NCBI RefSeq assembly: GCF_901482605.1
Contig: NZ_LR590481.1
Location: 682,001-746,000 of the forward strand
Origin: Hathewaya histolytica
Lineage (GTDB): Bacteria; Bacillota; Clostridia; Clostridiales; Clostridiaceae
Direction: 5' to 3'
DNA: 64,000 nucleotides
In this document: piece by piece, positions 9,317-18,137 of the stretch
Position numbering within the stretch: the stretch's first letter is position 1
How the letters are laid out: each line of letters opens with the position of its first letter
Notes under the pieces: model-generated
What the model saw: only the letters and a program-made list of their open reading frames with translations
Databases searched by the model: none
What the model was told of the DNA's origin: nothing
Made by a program: the position numbers and the translations under genes

Positions 9317-10192
9317 ATGTTTGTAAATAAAGGTAGTGAGTTAATAGAAGTATGCAAGAAAGAGAACCTAAAAATATGGGAATATACAATAAATTGTGAA
9401 ATTGAAAGATCAGGAGAATCTTATGAAGTTATATGGAATAAGATGTATGACAATTTAAAAGTTATGCAAGAAGCAGCAAGTTACGGACTAACTAGAGAAA
9501 CAAGATCCATAAGTGGATTAATTGGTGGCGATTCTAAAAAACTTTATGATTATGCTATGAATGAAAATACTTTAACAGGTGATGTTATGGTTAAGGCAAT
9601 GGCGAGAGCAGTATCTTGTTCAGAAGTTAATGCATCTATGGGAAGAATAGTAGCAACTCCTACAGCGGGTTCTTGTGGTATTTTACCAGGTTCACTTATT
9701 ACAGCAGGAGAGAAATTGAATATGGGTGATGAAGATTTAGTGAAAGCTTTATTTACAGCATCAGGTGTGGGGAATATAATAGCGCAAAATGCTACATTAT
9801 CCGGCGCAGAAGGTGGATGTCAAGCAGAATGTGGATCAGCAGCTGCTATGGCATCAGCAGCTATAGTTGAAATGATGGGAGGAACTCCTGATATGGCACT
9901 TAATGCAGGTGCTATAGTAATTAAAAATATTTTAGGTTTAGTTTGCGATCCTATAGCAGGACTTGTTGAAGCACCATGTGCAAAGAGAAATATGGCTGGA
10001 GCAGTTAGTGCATTAACAACTGCGGACATGGTTATGAGTGGAGTAAAGAGTATAGTACCATTTGATGAAGTAGTTTTAGCTATGTATAAGGTTGGTAAGA
10101 CATTACCTTGTTCACTTAGAGAAACAGCTTTAGGTGGAGTAGCTATAACACCAACTGCTTTAGAACTTAGAAAGAAAGTTTTAGGAGAATAA
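9317..10192 (+). CDS. sdaAA: L-serine dehydratase, iron-sulfur-dependent, alpha subunit
   Basis: Converts L-serine to pyruvate and ammonia using a [4Fe-4S] cluster. 291 residues; the family motifs TRETRSISGLIGG, TPTAGSCGILPG, EGGCQAECGSAAAMASA, CDPIAGLVEAPCAKRN and the C-terminal LRETALGGVAITPTA are present, with conserved cysteines for the cluster. I start at the ATG after GAAAGGAG; an in-frame TTG 24 bases upstream lacks a ribosome site. In two-subunit enzymes the beta gene (sdaAB) is usually adjacent, but none is present here, so it must lie elsewhere. It is closed by a strong terminator. Confidence 0.95.
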   Translation: MFVNKGSELIEVCKKENLKIWEYTINCEIERSGESYEVIWNKMYDNLKVMQEAASYGLTRETRSISGLIGGDSKKLYDYAMNENTLTGDVMVKAMARAVSCSEVNASMGRIVATPTAGSCGILPGSLITAGEKLNMGDEDLVKALFTASGVGNIIAQNATLSGAEGGCQAECGSAAAMASAAIVEMMGGTPDMALNAGAIVIKNILGLVCDPIAGLVEAPCAKRNMAGAVSALTTADMVMSGVKSIVPFDEVVLAMYKVGKTLPCSLRETALGGVAITPTALELRKKVLGE

Positions 10193-10216
10193 AATATTTA
10201 TATAGATTTAGAGATT

Positions 10217-10249
10217 AGGAACCTTCTTATATAGAAGGTTCTTTTTTTA
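10217..10249 (+). terminator. Terminator after sdaAA
   Basis: AGGAACCTTCT and AGAAGGTTCT pair around a short A/T loop and are followed by seven T. Confidence 0.92.
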
Positions 10250-10325
10250 TTCATATTAGTTTTGTAACTTTTAAGTTTATAGAGAATAAAATATTAAGTG
10301 AAATAATTTAAGTAGGGGATAGAAA

Positions 10326-10871
10326 ATGGAAAGAAATTTAAAAGGTAGTAAAACAGAAAAAAATTTATATAGAACTTTTTCAGGAGAATCAAGGGCAAGA
10401 ACTAAATATACACTTTATGGTGAAAAGGCTAGATTGGAGGGATATCAATATATAGGTAGTATTTTTGATGAAACTTCACATAATGAACTGGCACATGCAA
10501 GAGAAGTTCTTAATAGATACTTAAAACTATTAGGAGATACAAAAGAAAACTTAAAAGATGCTATTATGGGTGAATCTTTGGAGAATAAGAAAATATATGT
10601 TCAATTTGCACAAGAAGCAAAGGAAGAGGGCTTTAATAATATAGCTGACTTTTTTACTGAATTAACAGAAGTTGAAGAACATCATGAAAAACGATTTGAA
10701 GAAATATTGAAAAGATTAGAAGATGGAACATTGTATAGAAGAGAAACAGATGCAAAATGGCAGTGTATGAACTGTGGCTATATTCATGAAGGTAAGGAAG
10801 CACCTATTATATGTCCATTATGTAAATATCCCCAAGGATATTTTAAAATTGCTTGTGAGGATGAAAAGTAG
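10326..10871 (+). CDS. rbr: Rubrerythrin
   Basis: Non-haem di-iron peroxidase protecting anaerobes from hydrogen peroxide. 181 residues: a ferritin-like four-helix domain (residues 1-140) with the iron ligands in SGESRARTKY, ETSHNELAHA, FAQEAKEEGF and EVEEHHEKRF, then a C-terminal rubredoxin-like site with CxxC pairs (WQCMNCGYIHEG and ICPLCKYPQGYF). Electrons are expected from a rubredoxin or NAD(P)H system located elsewhere. It lies 36 bases upstream of the antiporter gene, but a shared transcript is uncertain. Confidence 0.97.
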   Translation: MERNLKGSKTEKNLYRTFSGESRARTKYTLYGEKARLEGYQYIGSIFDETSHNELAHAREVLNRYLKLLGDTKENLKDAIMGESLENKKIYVQFAQEAKEEGFNNIADFFTELTEVEEHHEKRFEEILKRLEDGTLYRRETDAKWQCMNCGYIHEGKEAPIICPLCKYPQGYFKIACEDEK

Positions 10872-10907
10872 AGGTGGTTTTTATGATAATTAATAAGAGG
10901 GAAAAAA

Positions 10908-11954
10908 ATGAGAAAACTTAATAGAATAGAATCAATAATTCTTATAATTTCAATGATATTTTTGTTTATAAACACAAGTAATAATATCATTAACATGATT
11001 ATAATTTCCTCGGGAATAGTTCCTCTTTCAATAATTATGGGGCATTGCACAGATAAGATTTCTGAGGTTATAGGAGATAAAAAGGGTGGTTTTTTAATAG
11101 CCACATTAGGAAATTTACCGGAACTTTCTATGGGATTATGGGCTATAAAATATGGCATGGTTACTATGGCAAAAGGAGCTTTAATGGGGTGTATACTAAG
11201 TAATATGCTTTTAGGTATAGGAATTGCTATTGTGGCAGGTGGGATAAAATATAAAGAGCAACACTTTGACAAAAATTTAGCTAGAACAAACTTTATAATG
11301 CTCTTTCTTTCACTCTCATCTATGGTAGTACTTGCTGCTTTAAATAAAAGTGGAAGTATTCAAAAAGAGATTATGGTATCTCTTAGCATTAAAGTTTCCA
11401 TAGTTCTAATAATTATTTACGTTTTAGGATTTATATTTTCTTTTTATAGCAATAATCAGACAGTTATAAATAAAGAAACTAAGAAAGTAAAGAATAAAGA
11501 GTACATGTATAGTATGATTATTTTAGTAGTTTCTTGCGGATTAATTTATTTATTAAGTGAAAATTTAATAGGGAATGTCAATGAATTTATTAAGGTTTAT
11601 AATATATCAGAGGAGTTTATAGGAATAATATTAATCCCTCTGCTTGGTAATATGGGGGAATTGGTATCGGCTATAATATGTGCTACTAATAATAAAATAA
11701 ATTTAAGTTTAGAAACTGTGGCTAGTTCTTCTATACAAATGTCTTTATTTGTAGTTCCTATTATGGTTATAGGTTCTTGCATAATAGGCATGCAGATGGA
11801 TTTGGTATTTAGTAGCTTTCAAATTATAATGGCATTAGTGGCAGTTTTGATGTCTTATATAGTATTCCAAGATGGTAAAACTTATTGGTTTGAAGGTGCA
11901 GTTCTTATTGCCATGTATATTATGATAACTTTGGCATATTATCATATAATTTAA
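10908..11954 (+). CDS. Ca2+/H+ antiporter-like cation exchanger (CaCA superfamily)
   Basis: 348-residue membrane protein with about ten to eleven hydrophobic segments. The two internally duplicated alpha-repeats of cation/proton exchangers are visible: GGFLIATLGNLPELSMG in the first half and PLLGNMGELVSAIICATNNKINL in the second, each with the conserved Gly-Asn and Glu. SSSIQMSLFVVPIMV matches the Cax pattern. It is expected to extrude Ca2+ or a related cation in exchange for protons. Ion specificity cannot be read from the sequence. Confidence 0.9.
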   Translation: MRKLNRIESIILIISMIFLFINTSNNIINMIIISSGIVPLSIIMGHCTDKISEVIGDKKGGFLIATLGNLPELSMGLWAIKYGMVTMAKGALMGCILSNMLLGIGIAIVAGGIKYKEQHFDKNLARTNFIMLFLSLSSMVVLAALNKSGSIQKEIMVSLSIKVSIVLIIIYVLGFIFSFYSNNQTVINKETKKVKNKEYMYSMIILVVSCGLIYLLSENLIGNVNEFIKVYNISEEFIGIILIPLLGNMGELVSAIICATNNKINLSLETVASSSIQMSLFVVPIMVIGSCIIGMQMDLVFSSFQIIMALVAVLMSYIVFQDGKTYWFEGAVLIAMYIMITLAYYHII

Positions 11955-12019
11955 AAGCATATTATGTACAAATCTATAATATAATTTATCATGAAAAAAT
12001 TTTTCAGGTGATAGACTAA

Positions 12020-12349
12020 GTGAGTTATAGAAGAGTAATTGACAATTATTATTGTGATATCAATAATATGACAGAACTTTTATTAAAACTTGTGAACTCC
12101 TATAGATTATTAGTAGGTGGGGCAGATGAGTTAAATAAGATAGCTCTAGCTTCTAAGGGGGATATAAAAAAAGCACTTAAGAGAGCTGAAAGAGCAGGGG
12201 AATTAATAGATGAACTATTAGATGAATTAGATTGTACCGTGGGATGTTATACAAAATATTGCAATGTGAAAAGTAAAGTATTAAAAGTACGGATTGGGGA
12301 AAGAGAGATTTTAACTGAGATAGAAGAAACATTGAAATTTAAAGAATAA
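12020..12349 (+). CDS. Hypothetical 109-residue helical protein
   Basis: Not recognised. The GTG start follows CAGGTGAT, a modest ribosome site, and the frame is open to a strong terminator. The protein is charged and largely helical, with a predicted coiled-coil stretch (about 45-75: KGDIKKALKRAERAGELIDELLDELD) and three cysteines (DCTVGCYTKYC). No membrane segment or signal peptide. It lies between the antiporter gene and the convergent pssA. Confidence 0.6.
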   Translation: MSYRRVIDNYYCDINNMTELLLKLVNSYRLLVGGADELNKIALASKGDIKKALKRAERAGELIDELLDELDCTVGCYTKYCNVKSKVLKVRIGEREILTEIEETLKFKE

Positions 12350-12390
12350 AAGGAAGGATATAAATCTATTTTTTTAATCCTTCCTTTTAA
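12349..12390. terminator. Bidirectional terminator between the 109-residue gene and pssA
   Basis: AAAAGGAAGGAT and ATCCTTCCTTTT form a perfect 12-bp stem around a T-rich loop between convergent genes. Flanking A and T runs allow function on both strands. Confidence 0.85.
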
Positions 12391-12400
12391 TACATATAAA

Positions 12401-12928
12401 TTAAAATTTTTTAAATTTTATGTTGCTAACCATCAAATAAGATAAACCTAATATTAATAGCAATGTAATTGGTAAGTTATTTGCAGATTTATAAGTCAAA
12501 AGACAATATAGGGAAAGTACAGAACCAGCTATAGTTATAGGTATTCCAGAGAATACATTATCGAATTTTAATGTGTTGTATCTTGCAAGCCTATATGCAC
12601 CGGCTATAGGAAATATTACGACTATTATATATCCAAGTATTTTTAAAGACATAAGATTATATACTAAACAAGTAAGCATACTAGGTGCTACACCAAAAGA
12701 TACTAAATCGGCGAGAGAATCAAGTTCTTTTCCAATATCACTTGAAACATTGAAGAATCTAGCAACTCTTCCGTCGTATCTATCAACTAACCCAGCACAT
12801 AATATAAATATTGATGCTAAAAGATAGTTTTTGTTAAATGTCATAAGCAAAGAAAGGACACCAAGAGCTAGGTTTGTAAAAGTGAATAGATTTGGTAAGA
12901 AACTTTTAGGCATTTGAAATCTTGACAT
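12401..12928 (-). CDS. pssA: CDP-diacylglycerol--serine O-phosphatidyltransferase
   Basis: Makes phosphatidylserine from CDP-diacylglycerol and L-serine in the membrane, the first step to phosphatidylethanolamine. 175 residues with about five to six membrane segments. The CDP-alcohol phosphotransferase signature DG(x)2AR(x)8G(x)3D(x)3D is complete in DGRVARFFNVSSDIGKELDS plus LAD. The opening FLPNLFTFTNLALGVLSL is typical of the bacterial type II enzyme. No psd gene is adjacent. A terminator shared with the convergent gene closes it. Confidence 0.94.
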   Translation of the reverse strand: MSRFQMPKSFLPNLFTFTNLALGVLSLLMTFNKNYLLASIFILCAGLVDRYDGRVARFFNVSSDIGKELDSLADLVSFGVAPSMLTCLVYNLMSLKILGYIIVVIFPIAGAYRLARYNTLKFDNVFSGIPITIAGSVLSLYCLLTYKSANNLPITLLLILGLSYLMVSNIKFKKF

Positions 12929-13110
12929 TATACCACTCCTAAATAATTCATATAAAATTTATGATTCCCATTTTTAATATTAATATTTTACAATAACTTT
13001 ATTATAACATTTTTTTGAATTAATAAAAGGGAATTACCTAAATATTAAGCAAAATAAACCATAAATATTATACATCAATATTGGTAAAAATATTTATGGA
13101 GGTGGTTTTA

Positions 13111-13539
13111 ATGAAGGTTAAAGATATAATGTCAAGAGAAGTAGTATCTTTAAATGCAGACGATACAGTAGGAAGAGCAGCAGAGCTTATGAGAAATCAC
13201 AACATAGGATCTGTTCCAGTTTGTAATGAAGAAAAAGTTATTGGTATAATTACAGACAGAGATATAGCTATTCGTTCTGTTGCTAGTGGGGAAAATTTTA
13301 ATAATCAGAAGGTAAGGGATGTAATGAGCTCAAACCCTGTATGTGGAGAATCAGTAATGAGTACAGATGATGCAGCTAGAATTATGAGTGAGAGACAAAT
13401 AAGAAGGCTTCCAATAGTAGATAACTCAAAATTAGTAGGAATGGTTTCTTTAGGTGATTTAGCTGTAGAGCCGAAACTACAAAGCGAAGCTGGAGATGCT
13501 TTAATGGAAATTTCAGAATCAAGTTCTCCTGAATTCTAG
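13111..13539 (+). CDS. Tandem CBS-domain protein
   Basis: 142 residues, essentially two CBS modules: residues 1-60 (VKDIMSREVVSLNADDTV, NHNIGSVPVCNEEKVIGIITDRDIAIR) and 70-130 (VRDVMSSNPVCGES, RQIRRLPIVDNSKLVGMVSLGDLAVE). CBS pairs bind adenosine nucleotides and act as energy or stress sensors. No effector domain is attached, so any partner is unknown. The ATG chosen lies 10 bases after GGAGG; an upstream TTG in the same frame is ignored because the ribosome site lies between the two. Confidence 0.93.
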   Translation: MKVKDIMSREVVSLNADDTVGRAAELMRNHNIGSVPVCNEEKVIGIITDRDIAIRSVASGENFNNQKVRDVMSSNPVCGESVMSTDDAARIMSERQIRRLPIVDNSKLVGMVSLGDLAVEPKLQSEAGDALMEISESSSPEF

Positions 13540-13557
13540 TCTAATTGTTTTAAGGAT

Positions 13558-13598
13558 AAAATCCACAAGAAGGAGTAAATCTTGTGGGTTTTATTATT
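13558..13598 (+). terminator. Terminator after the CBS gene
   Basis: AAATCCACAAG and CTTGTGGGTTT pair (one G-T wobble) and are followed by a short T-rich tail. Confidence 0.82.
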
Positions 13599-13643
13599 TA
13601 TAGATATAATAATATATAAATAAATGAAAAAAGGAGAATTGAT

Positions 13644-14525
13644 ATGAAAAAAGTTAAGTTTATATATAATCCTTTTTCAGGTGAAAATCATATAATTTCA
13701 GATTTAGATACTGTTATAAGTGTACATCAAAAATATGGTTATATAGTAATTCCATTTAGAATCTCATATGAGTACGAAGTATCTGATGCATTTAAAGATA
13801 TAGATGATGATTATAGATATATACTAGTAGCAGGTGGGGACGGAACTGTAGATACAGTTGTAAATATAATGAAGAAGAAAAATATAGATATACCTATAGG
13901 TATACTTCCTACTGGTACAGCCAATGATTTTGCAAAACTTATTGGAATGCCAGCTAATGTAGGTGAAGCTTGTGAGAAGATAATTAATAGTGATGTAAAA
14001 GTGGTGGATATAGGAAAGATAAATGACAAGTATTTTGTAAATGTAGCTAGTACAGGACTTTTTACAGATATATCTCAAAAGACAGATGTGAACTTAAAAA
14101 ACACTATTGGTAAGCTTGCATACTATATAAAGGGTATGGAGCAGATCCCTAACTTAAGAAAATTAAAAATCAAAATAGATTCTGAAGAGATGATTTTTGA
14201 TGGTCAGATGTACTTAACTTTAATTTTTAATGGAAGAACTGCAGGTAATTTTAATCTTGCATATAAATCAGAGTTAAATGATGGTTTACTAGACGTGGTT
14301 GTCATAGAAGGGGTAAATATACCCAATATAATAAATATTTTTATAAAGATATTAAAAGGAGAACATCTTGAAGATACAAAAGGGGTAGTGTATTTTAAAA
14401 CTAATAGTTTAAAGATATATTGTGATGAAGATATAGTAACTGACATCGATGGTGAAAGAGGACCGGATTTTCCGTTAGAGATAAATTGTTTAAAAGGTGC
14501 TCTAAAAATATTAGGATATAGATAA
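13644..14525 (+). CDS. Diacylglycerol/lipid kinase family protein (YegS/BmrU-like)
   Basis: Predicted ATP-dependent lipid kinase of 293 residues. The DAGK catalytic core is clear: FIYNPFSG near the N-terminus, the nucleotide-binding VAGGDGTVDTVVN (about residue 60) and LPTGTANDFAKLIGMP, then VDIGKIN and the C-terminal DGLLDVVVIEG and DGERGPDFPLEI of the second domain. Members phosphorylate diacylglycerol, ceramide-like or other lipids; the substrate here is not determinable. It is followed after 74 bases by a membrane protein gene. Confidence 0.92.
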   Translation: MKKVKFIYNPFSGENHIISDLDTVISVHQKYGYIVIPFRISYEYEVSDAFKDIDDDYRYILVAGGDGTVDTVVNIMKKKNIDIPIGILPTGTANDFAKLIGMPANVGEACEKIINSDVKVVDIGKINDKYFVNVASTGLFTDISQKTDVNLKNTIGKLAYYIKGMEQIPNLRKLKIKIDSEEMIFDGQMYLTLIFNGRTAGNFNLAYKSELNDGLLDVVVIEGVNIPNIINIFIKILKGEHLEDTKGVVYFKTNSLKIYCDEDIVTDIDGERGPDFPLEINCLKGALKILGYR

Positions 14526-14599
14526 TAGTAAATTAATAGTCATAAAATATATTACTCCGTAGTAAAATTAAGTAGTACTAAATAAAGGAGTAGAATTAA

Positions 14600-15244
14600 T
14601 TGAATTTATATTTATATTTTGCTGAAGTACTGTTTATTATATTATTGTCTTTATTCGCTTTAAATCAGAATATAAAATATTCTTCACTTAAAATAAAAAT
14701 GTGGTATAGTATAAGCTTAATTTTTATCGTTATAAGTTTCTTTATGAGATTATATATGTTCTTAAGTCCTAGTTTAGTAAATTTATATCTTTTTAAACAT
14801 ATTTATTATTTAAACTACTTAGGAATAATTATGGGTTCATTTATAGCTATTTTTATATTTTTAAGAAGCAATAAGTTAAAATTCGATTATATTAAGTTTA
14901 TGTTTTTTTGTACGTTTATAGTATATGCTATACTAGTGTACAGTAATGCTATACAAGTAAAACTTATGGGTGGCTATGGGTATTTTATGTCCTTTTCAAC
15001 TTCTTATTATCAACAGATCTTTAAGTTTTTATTTACTATAATTTTAATTATTCTTGGCATATACATAATTAGAAATAAATTTAAGGATAGGATAGGTGGA
15101 AGTTTAATTTTACTATGTGGGGTATTAGGCTTTATTTTATATGCTTTAATAGACAATTATGAATATATAATTACTGGAGAAGCTTTGTTACAACTTATCT
15201 TTATAATAACAATAAATTATAGCATAATAAAGTTAAAAAAATAG
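14600..15244 (+). CDS. Seven-segment membrane protein, function unknown
   Basis: 214 residues with about seven hydrophobic helices (roughly 4-22, 33-53, 67-90, 97-116, 134-156, 164-183 and 190-210) and short loops. The arrangement resembles the stand-alone 7TM sensor part of some histidine kinases or GGDEF proteins, but no signalling domain follows. TTG start with AAAGGAG upstream. No family is recognised. A terminator follows directly. Confidence 0.7.
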   Translation: MNLYLYFAEVLFIILLSLFALNQNIKYSSLKIKMWYSISLIFIVISFFMRLYMFLSPSLVNLYLFKHIYYLNYLGIIMGSFIAIFIFLRSNKLKFDYIKFMFFCTFIVYAILVYSNAIQVKLMGGYGYFMSFSTSYYQQIFKFLFTIILIILGIYIIRNKFKDRIGGSLILLCGVLGFILYALIDNYEYIITGEALLQLIFIITINYSIIKLKK

Positions 15245-15267
15245 CACCTTAGAGTGCTATTTTTTTA
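15237..15267. terminator. Bidirectional terminator between the 7TM gene and ygiQ
   Basis: AAAATAGCAC and GTGCTATTTT form a 10-bp stem between convergent genes, with T on both strands. It overlaps the last codons of the ygiQ-like gene. Confidence 0.88.
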
Positions 15268-17167
15268 TATGGTTTTTATTATGACTTTTTTGTTTTTTTG
15301 TGGTATTAGATTTTTTCTCTTTAGAACTTATATTATTCTTTTTAACTTTAGCATTTTTATTTCTAGGTTTAAATTCTGGTATTAGACATTTTTTGTTTGA
15401 ACCTATTAAATCTTCTCTGCCTTCTTTTATTAAAGCTTTTTTTACTAAATCATAATTTTTTGAATCGCTAAATTGAAGTAGAGCTCTTTGCATATTTTTC
15501 TCTTCTTGTTTTATAGGAGTATATACCTTTCCCATTGTAAATGGGTTAATTCCAGTATAGTAAATAGTTGTAGATAAACTACCTGGTGTAGGATAAAAGT
15601 CCTGCACTTGTTCTGGATTATAGCCCATATCCTTTATGTATCTAGATAGTTTTATAGATTCCTTTAATGTACTTCCAGGGTGGCTAGACATTAAATAAGG
15701 AACTAAGTATTGTTTAAGTCCAAGCCTTTTATTCATATTAGAGTATTTTTCGCAAAATGAATCATAAACTTCTCTAGTAGGTTTGCCCATTTGATCTAGT
15801 ACTCTATCACTAATATGCTCAGGAGCAACTTTTAATTGACCGCTAATATGATATTTACAAAGTTCTTCTAAAAACTTTGGATTTTTTTCATATAACAAAT
15901 AATCATATCTAATTCCTGAACGTATAAAAACCTTTTTTATTTTAGGAAGATTTCTAACTTTTCTAAGAATATTAAGGTATTCAGAGTGATCTACTATAAG
16001 GTTTTTACATGGTTTAGGAAACATACATTGTTTATTTTTACATACTCCAACCTTTTCTTGAATTTTACAAGCCTTATTTCTGAAATTTGCAGTAGGACCT
16101 CCTATATCATGTATATATCCTTTAAAGTCGGGTAATTCCGTAAGCAATTCAGCCTCATCTACTATAGAATGTTCGGAACGCTTTTGTATAACTCTACCTT
16201 GATGAAAAGTAAGTGCACAAAATGAGCACGAACCAAAACATCCCCTATGACTTGTAATGGAAAATTTGACTTCCTGAATAGCAGGTATACCACCTTCAGG
16301 CTCATACATAGAGTGATAAGTTCTAACATAAGGAAGGTTATAAACTTTATCCATTTCCTCTACACTCAAAGGAAACGCTGGTGGATTTTGAATTATATAT
16401 GTATTTCCATGTTTTTGTACTACAGTTTTTCCACGTATAGCATCTTGCTCTCCAGATTGAAGCTTAAAACTTTCAGCATAAGCTTTTTTATCTGTACAGA
16501 CATTTTCGTAAGAAGGGGTTATTACATTAGATTTAATATTTTCTATACTTGAATCTGAGTATAAAGTACCGCGTACGGATTTTATATTTTGTATATCCAT
16601 ACCGTACCTCATAAGGTTTGCTATTTCTATTACGGGCTTTTCACCCATACCGTAGATAAGTAAGTCTGCTTTTGCATCCATTAAAATACTTCGTCTTACT
16701 TTATTACTCCAATAATCATAATGAGCAAATCTTCTTAGACTTGCTTCAATTCCTCCTAAAATAATAGGAATATTTTTGTAGGCCTCTCTTACTTTATTGG
16801 AGTATACTATTACTGCTCTATCTGGCCTACAGCCAGATTTCCCACCAGGTGAATATAAATCATCATGTCTTTTTTTCTTGGATGCTGTGTAATGATTAAC
16901 CATGGAATCTATATTTCCAGAATTTATTAAAAAGGCATATTTAGGTTTTCCAAGTTTTTTAAAATCGTTTATATCAGTCCAATTGGGCTGGGCTATAATT
17001 CCTACAGAAAATCCTTCACTTTCTAAAAGTCTTCCTATAATTGCCGTTCCAAAGGAAGGGTGATCTACATAAGCATCTCCAGTTACTATAATAAAATCTA
17101 ATTGTGATACTCCTATTTTATCCATATCTCTTTTAGAAACAGGTAAAAAGTTTTTAGTTAATTTCAT
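15257..17167 (-). CDS. YgiQ family radical SAM protein
   Basis: 636-residue radical S-adenosylmethionine protein of unknown reaction. The N-terminal domain opens with the family signature ([26 protein letters not shown], then GIIAQPNW). The radical SAM cluster motif [19 protein letters not shown] lies about residue 309. The family blocks [50 protein letters not shown] and [10 protein letters not shown] follow. The Lys/Asn-rich C-terminal tail (last 40 residues) is low complexity. It is a single leftward gene with a symmetric element just upstream. Confidence 0.95.
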   Translation of the reverse strand: MKLTKNFLPVSKRDMDKIGVSQLDFIIVTGDAYVDHPSFGTAIIGRLLESEGFSVGIIAQPNWTDINDFKKLGKPKYAFLINSGNIDSMVNHYTASKKKRHDDLYSPGGKSGCRPDRAVIVYSNKVREAYKNIPIILGGIEASLRRFAHYDYWSNKVRRSILMDAKADLLIYGMGEKPVIEIANLMRYGMDIQNIKSVRGTLYSDSSIENIKSNVITPSYENVCTDKKAYAESFKLQSGEQDAIRGKTVVQKHGNTYIIQNPPAFPLSVEEMDKVYNLPYVRTYHSMYEPEGGIPAIQEVKFSITSHRGCFGSCSFCALTFHQGRVIQKRSEHSIVDEAELLTELPDFKGYIHDIGGPTANFRNKACKIQEKVGVCKNKQCMFPKPCKNLIVDHSEYLNILRKVRNLPKIKKVFIRSGIRYDYLLYEKNPKFLEELCKYHISGQLKVAPEHISDRVLDQMGKPTREVYDSFCEKYSNMNKRLGLKQYLVPYLMSSHPGSTLKESIKLSRYIKDMGYNPEQVQDFYPTPGSLSTTIYYTGINPFTMGKVYTPIKQEEKNMQRALLQFSDSKNYDLVKKALIKEGREDLIGSNKKCLIPEFKPRNKNAKVKKNNISSKEKKSNTTKKQKSHNKNHIKK

Positions 17168-17189
17168 AAATTATATCCCTCTCTGTAAA

Positions 17190-17209
17190 TTTACATTAGT
17201 AAATGTAAA
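17190..17209. promoter_or_regulatory. Perfect 8-4-8 dyad upstream of the ygiQ-like gene
   Basis: TTTACATT and AATGTAAA are exact inverted repeats separated by AGTA, 22 bases upstream of the ygiQ start codon. The size and spacing suit a dimeric repressor operator. The regulator cannot be named. Confidence 0.4.
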
Positions 17210-17387
17210 CATAAAAAAATTATGTAACTATTATATTAGCATATTTACTGATTTTTAGATATAAAATGCTGAATATTAAAATAAGACTTTATAAACTAAA
17301 TTTTATTTTTAATATAAAAAAATGAATTATTTTTAAAAAGTAACACAAAATATTTTTAAATGGTAGATATAAAAGGAGGTATAAGAT

Positions 17388-18098
17388 TTGGAGCGAAAAA
17401 AACATAAAATAAATATCCCTCTATTCATTATTATGTTAGTAATAATCAATATTTGTTTTATAGGTGCTTTTAACTTTAATACTAATTTAGAGGAGAGTAA
17501 GAGCGCAGCCTATAGTTATGGATCACGTTCTGATACTGTAAGGGAAATTCAAACGAAACTTAAAAACTGGGGGTATTATACTGGTGGGGTGGATGGCATA
17601 TATGGGTATAATACTTATACTGCGGTTAAAAAGTTTCAAACTAAAAATGGTTTAAATAGTGATGGTGTTGTTGGAACTGCCACGTTAAATGCTTTAGGCA
17701 TAGTTGACAAGAGTGGTGGAGGATCTTATAGGACATATAATAATAATAATTCTGACTTAATGCTTCTTGCTAGAATTATTAATGGCGAGGCTAGGGGAGA
17801 ACCTTATGAAGGCCAGGTAGCAGTAGGTGCAGTTGTACTTAATAGAACTAGAAGTCCTCAGTTCCCATCAAGTGTTGCTGGAGTTATATATCAACCAGGA
17901 GCTTTTACAGCTACAGTTGACGGTCAAATTGATGCTGAAATAGAACAAAGTTCTATAAATGCAGCAAGAGATGCATTGAATGGTTGGGATCCTTCTGGTG
18001 GAGCTCTATATTATTTTAATCCTGCCAAAACTACAAATAAGTGGATTTGGTCTAGGCCTTTAATTAAAATTATAGGAAAACATAGGTTTTGTCAATAA
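17388..18098 (+). CDS. sleB: Spore cortex-lytic / cell wall hydrolase, SleB type
   Basis: Predicted cortex peptidoglycan hydrolase acting at spore germination. 236 residues: an N-terminal hydrophobic signal or anchor (about 10-30), a peptidoglycan-binding_1 domain (about 46-105: VREIQTKLKNWGYYTGGVDGIYGYNTYTAVKKFQ), a Gly/Asn linker, then the SleB hydrolase domain (about 122-236: LLARIINGEARGEPYEGQVAVGAVVLNRT, FPSSVAGVIYQPGAFTA, GALYYFNP and the terminal IGKHRFC). The catalytic Glu in NGEARGE is present. TTG start after AAAGGAGG. Exact substrate specificity is inferred from the family. Confidence 0.93.
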   Translation: MERKKHKINIPLFIIMLVIINICFIGAFNFNTNLEESKSAAYSYGSRSDTVREIQTKLKNWGYYTGGVDGIYGYNTYTAVKKFQTKNGLNSDGVVGTATLNALGIVDKSGGGSYRTYNNNNSDLMLLARIINGEARGEPYEGQVAVGAVVLNRTRSPQFPSSVAGVIYQPGAFTATVDGQIDAEIEQSSINAARDALNGWDPSGGALYYFNPAKTTNKWIWSRPLIKIIGKHRFCQ

Positions 18099-18100
18099 AA

Positions 18101-18137
18101 TTAGGATAGCCATTTTGGCTATCCTAATTAAAATTTA
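18101..18137. terminator. Bidirectional terminator between sleB and the M42 peptidase gene
   Basis: TTAGGATAGCCA and TGGCTATCCTAA form a perfect 12-bp stem between convergent genes, with A/T-rich flanks. Confidence 0.88.

Noticed and set aside
9207-9389. 60-residue frame on the minus strand over the sdaAA start
   Set aside because: No ribosome site; it overlaps the well-supported sdaAA 5' end.
13824-14078. 84-residue minus-strand frame inside the lipid kinase gene
   Set aside because: Antisense to a conserved catalytic region, with an A/T-driven composition and no start signal.
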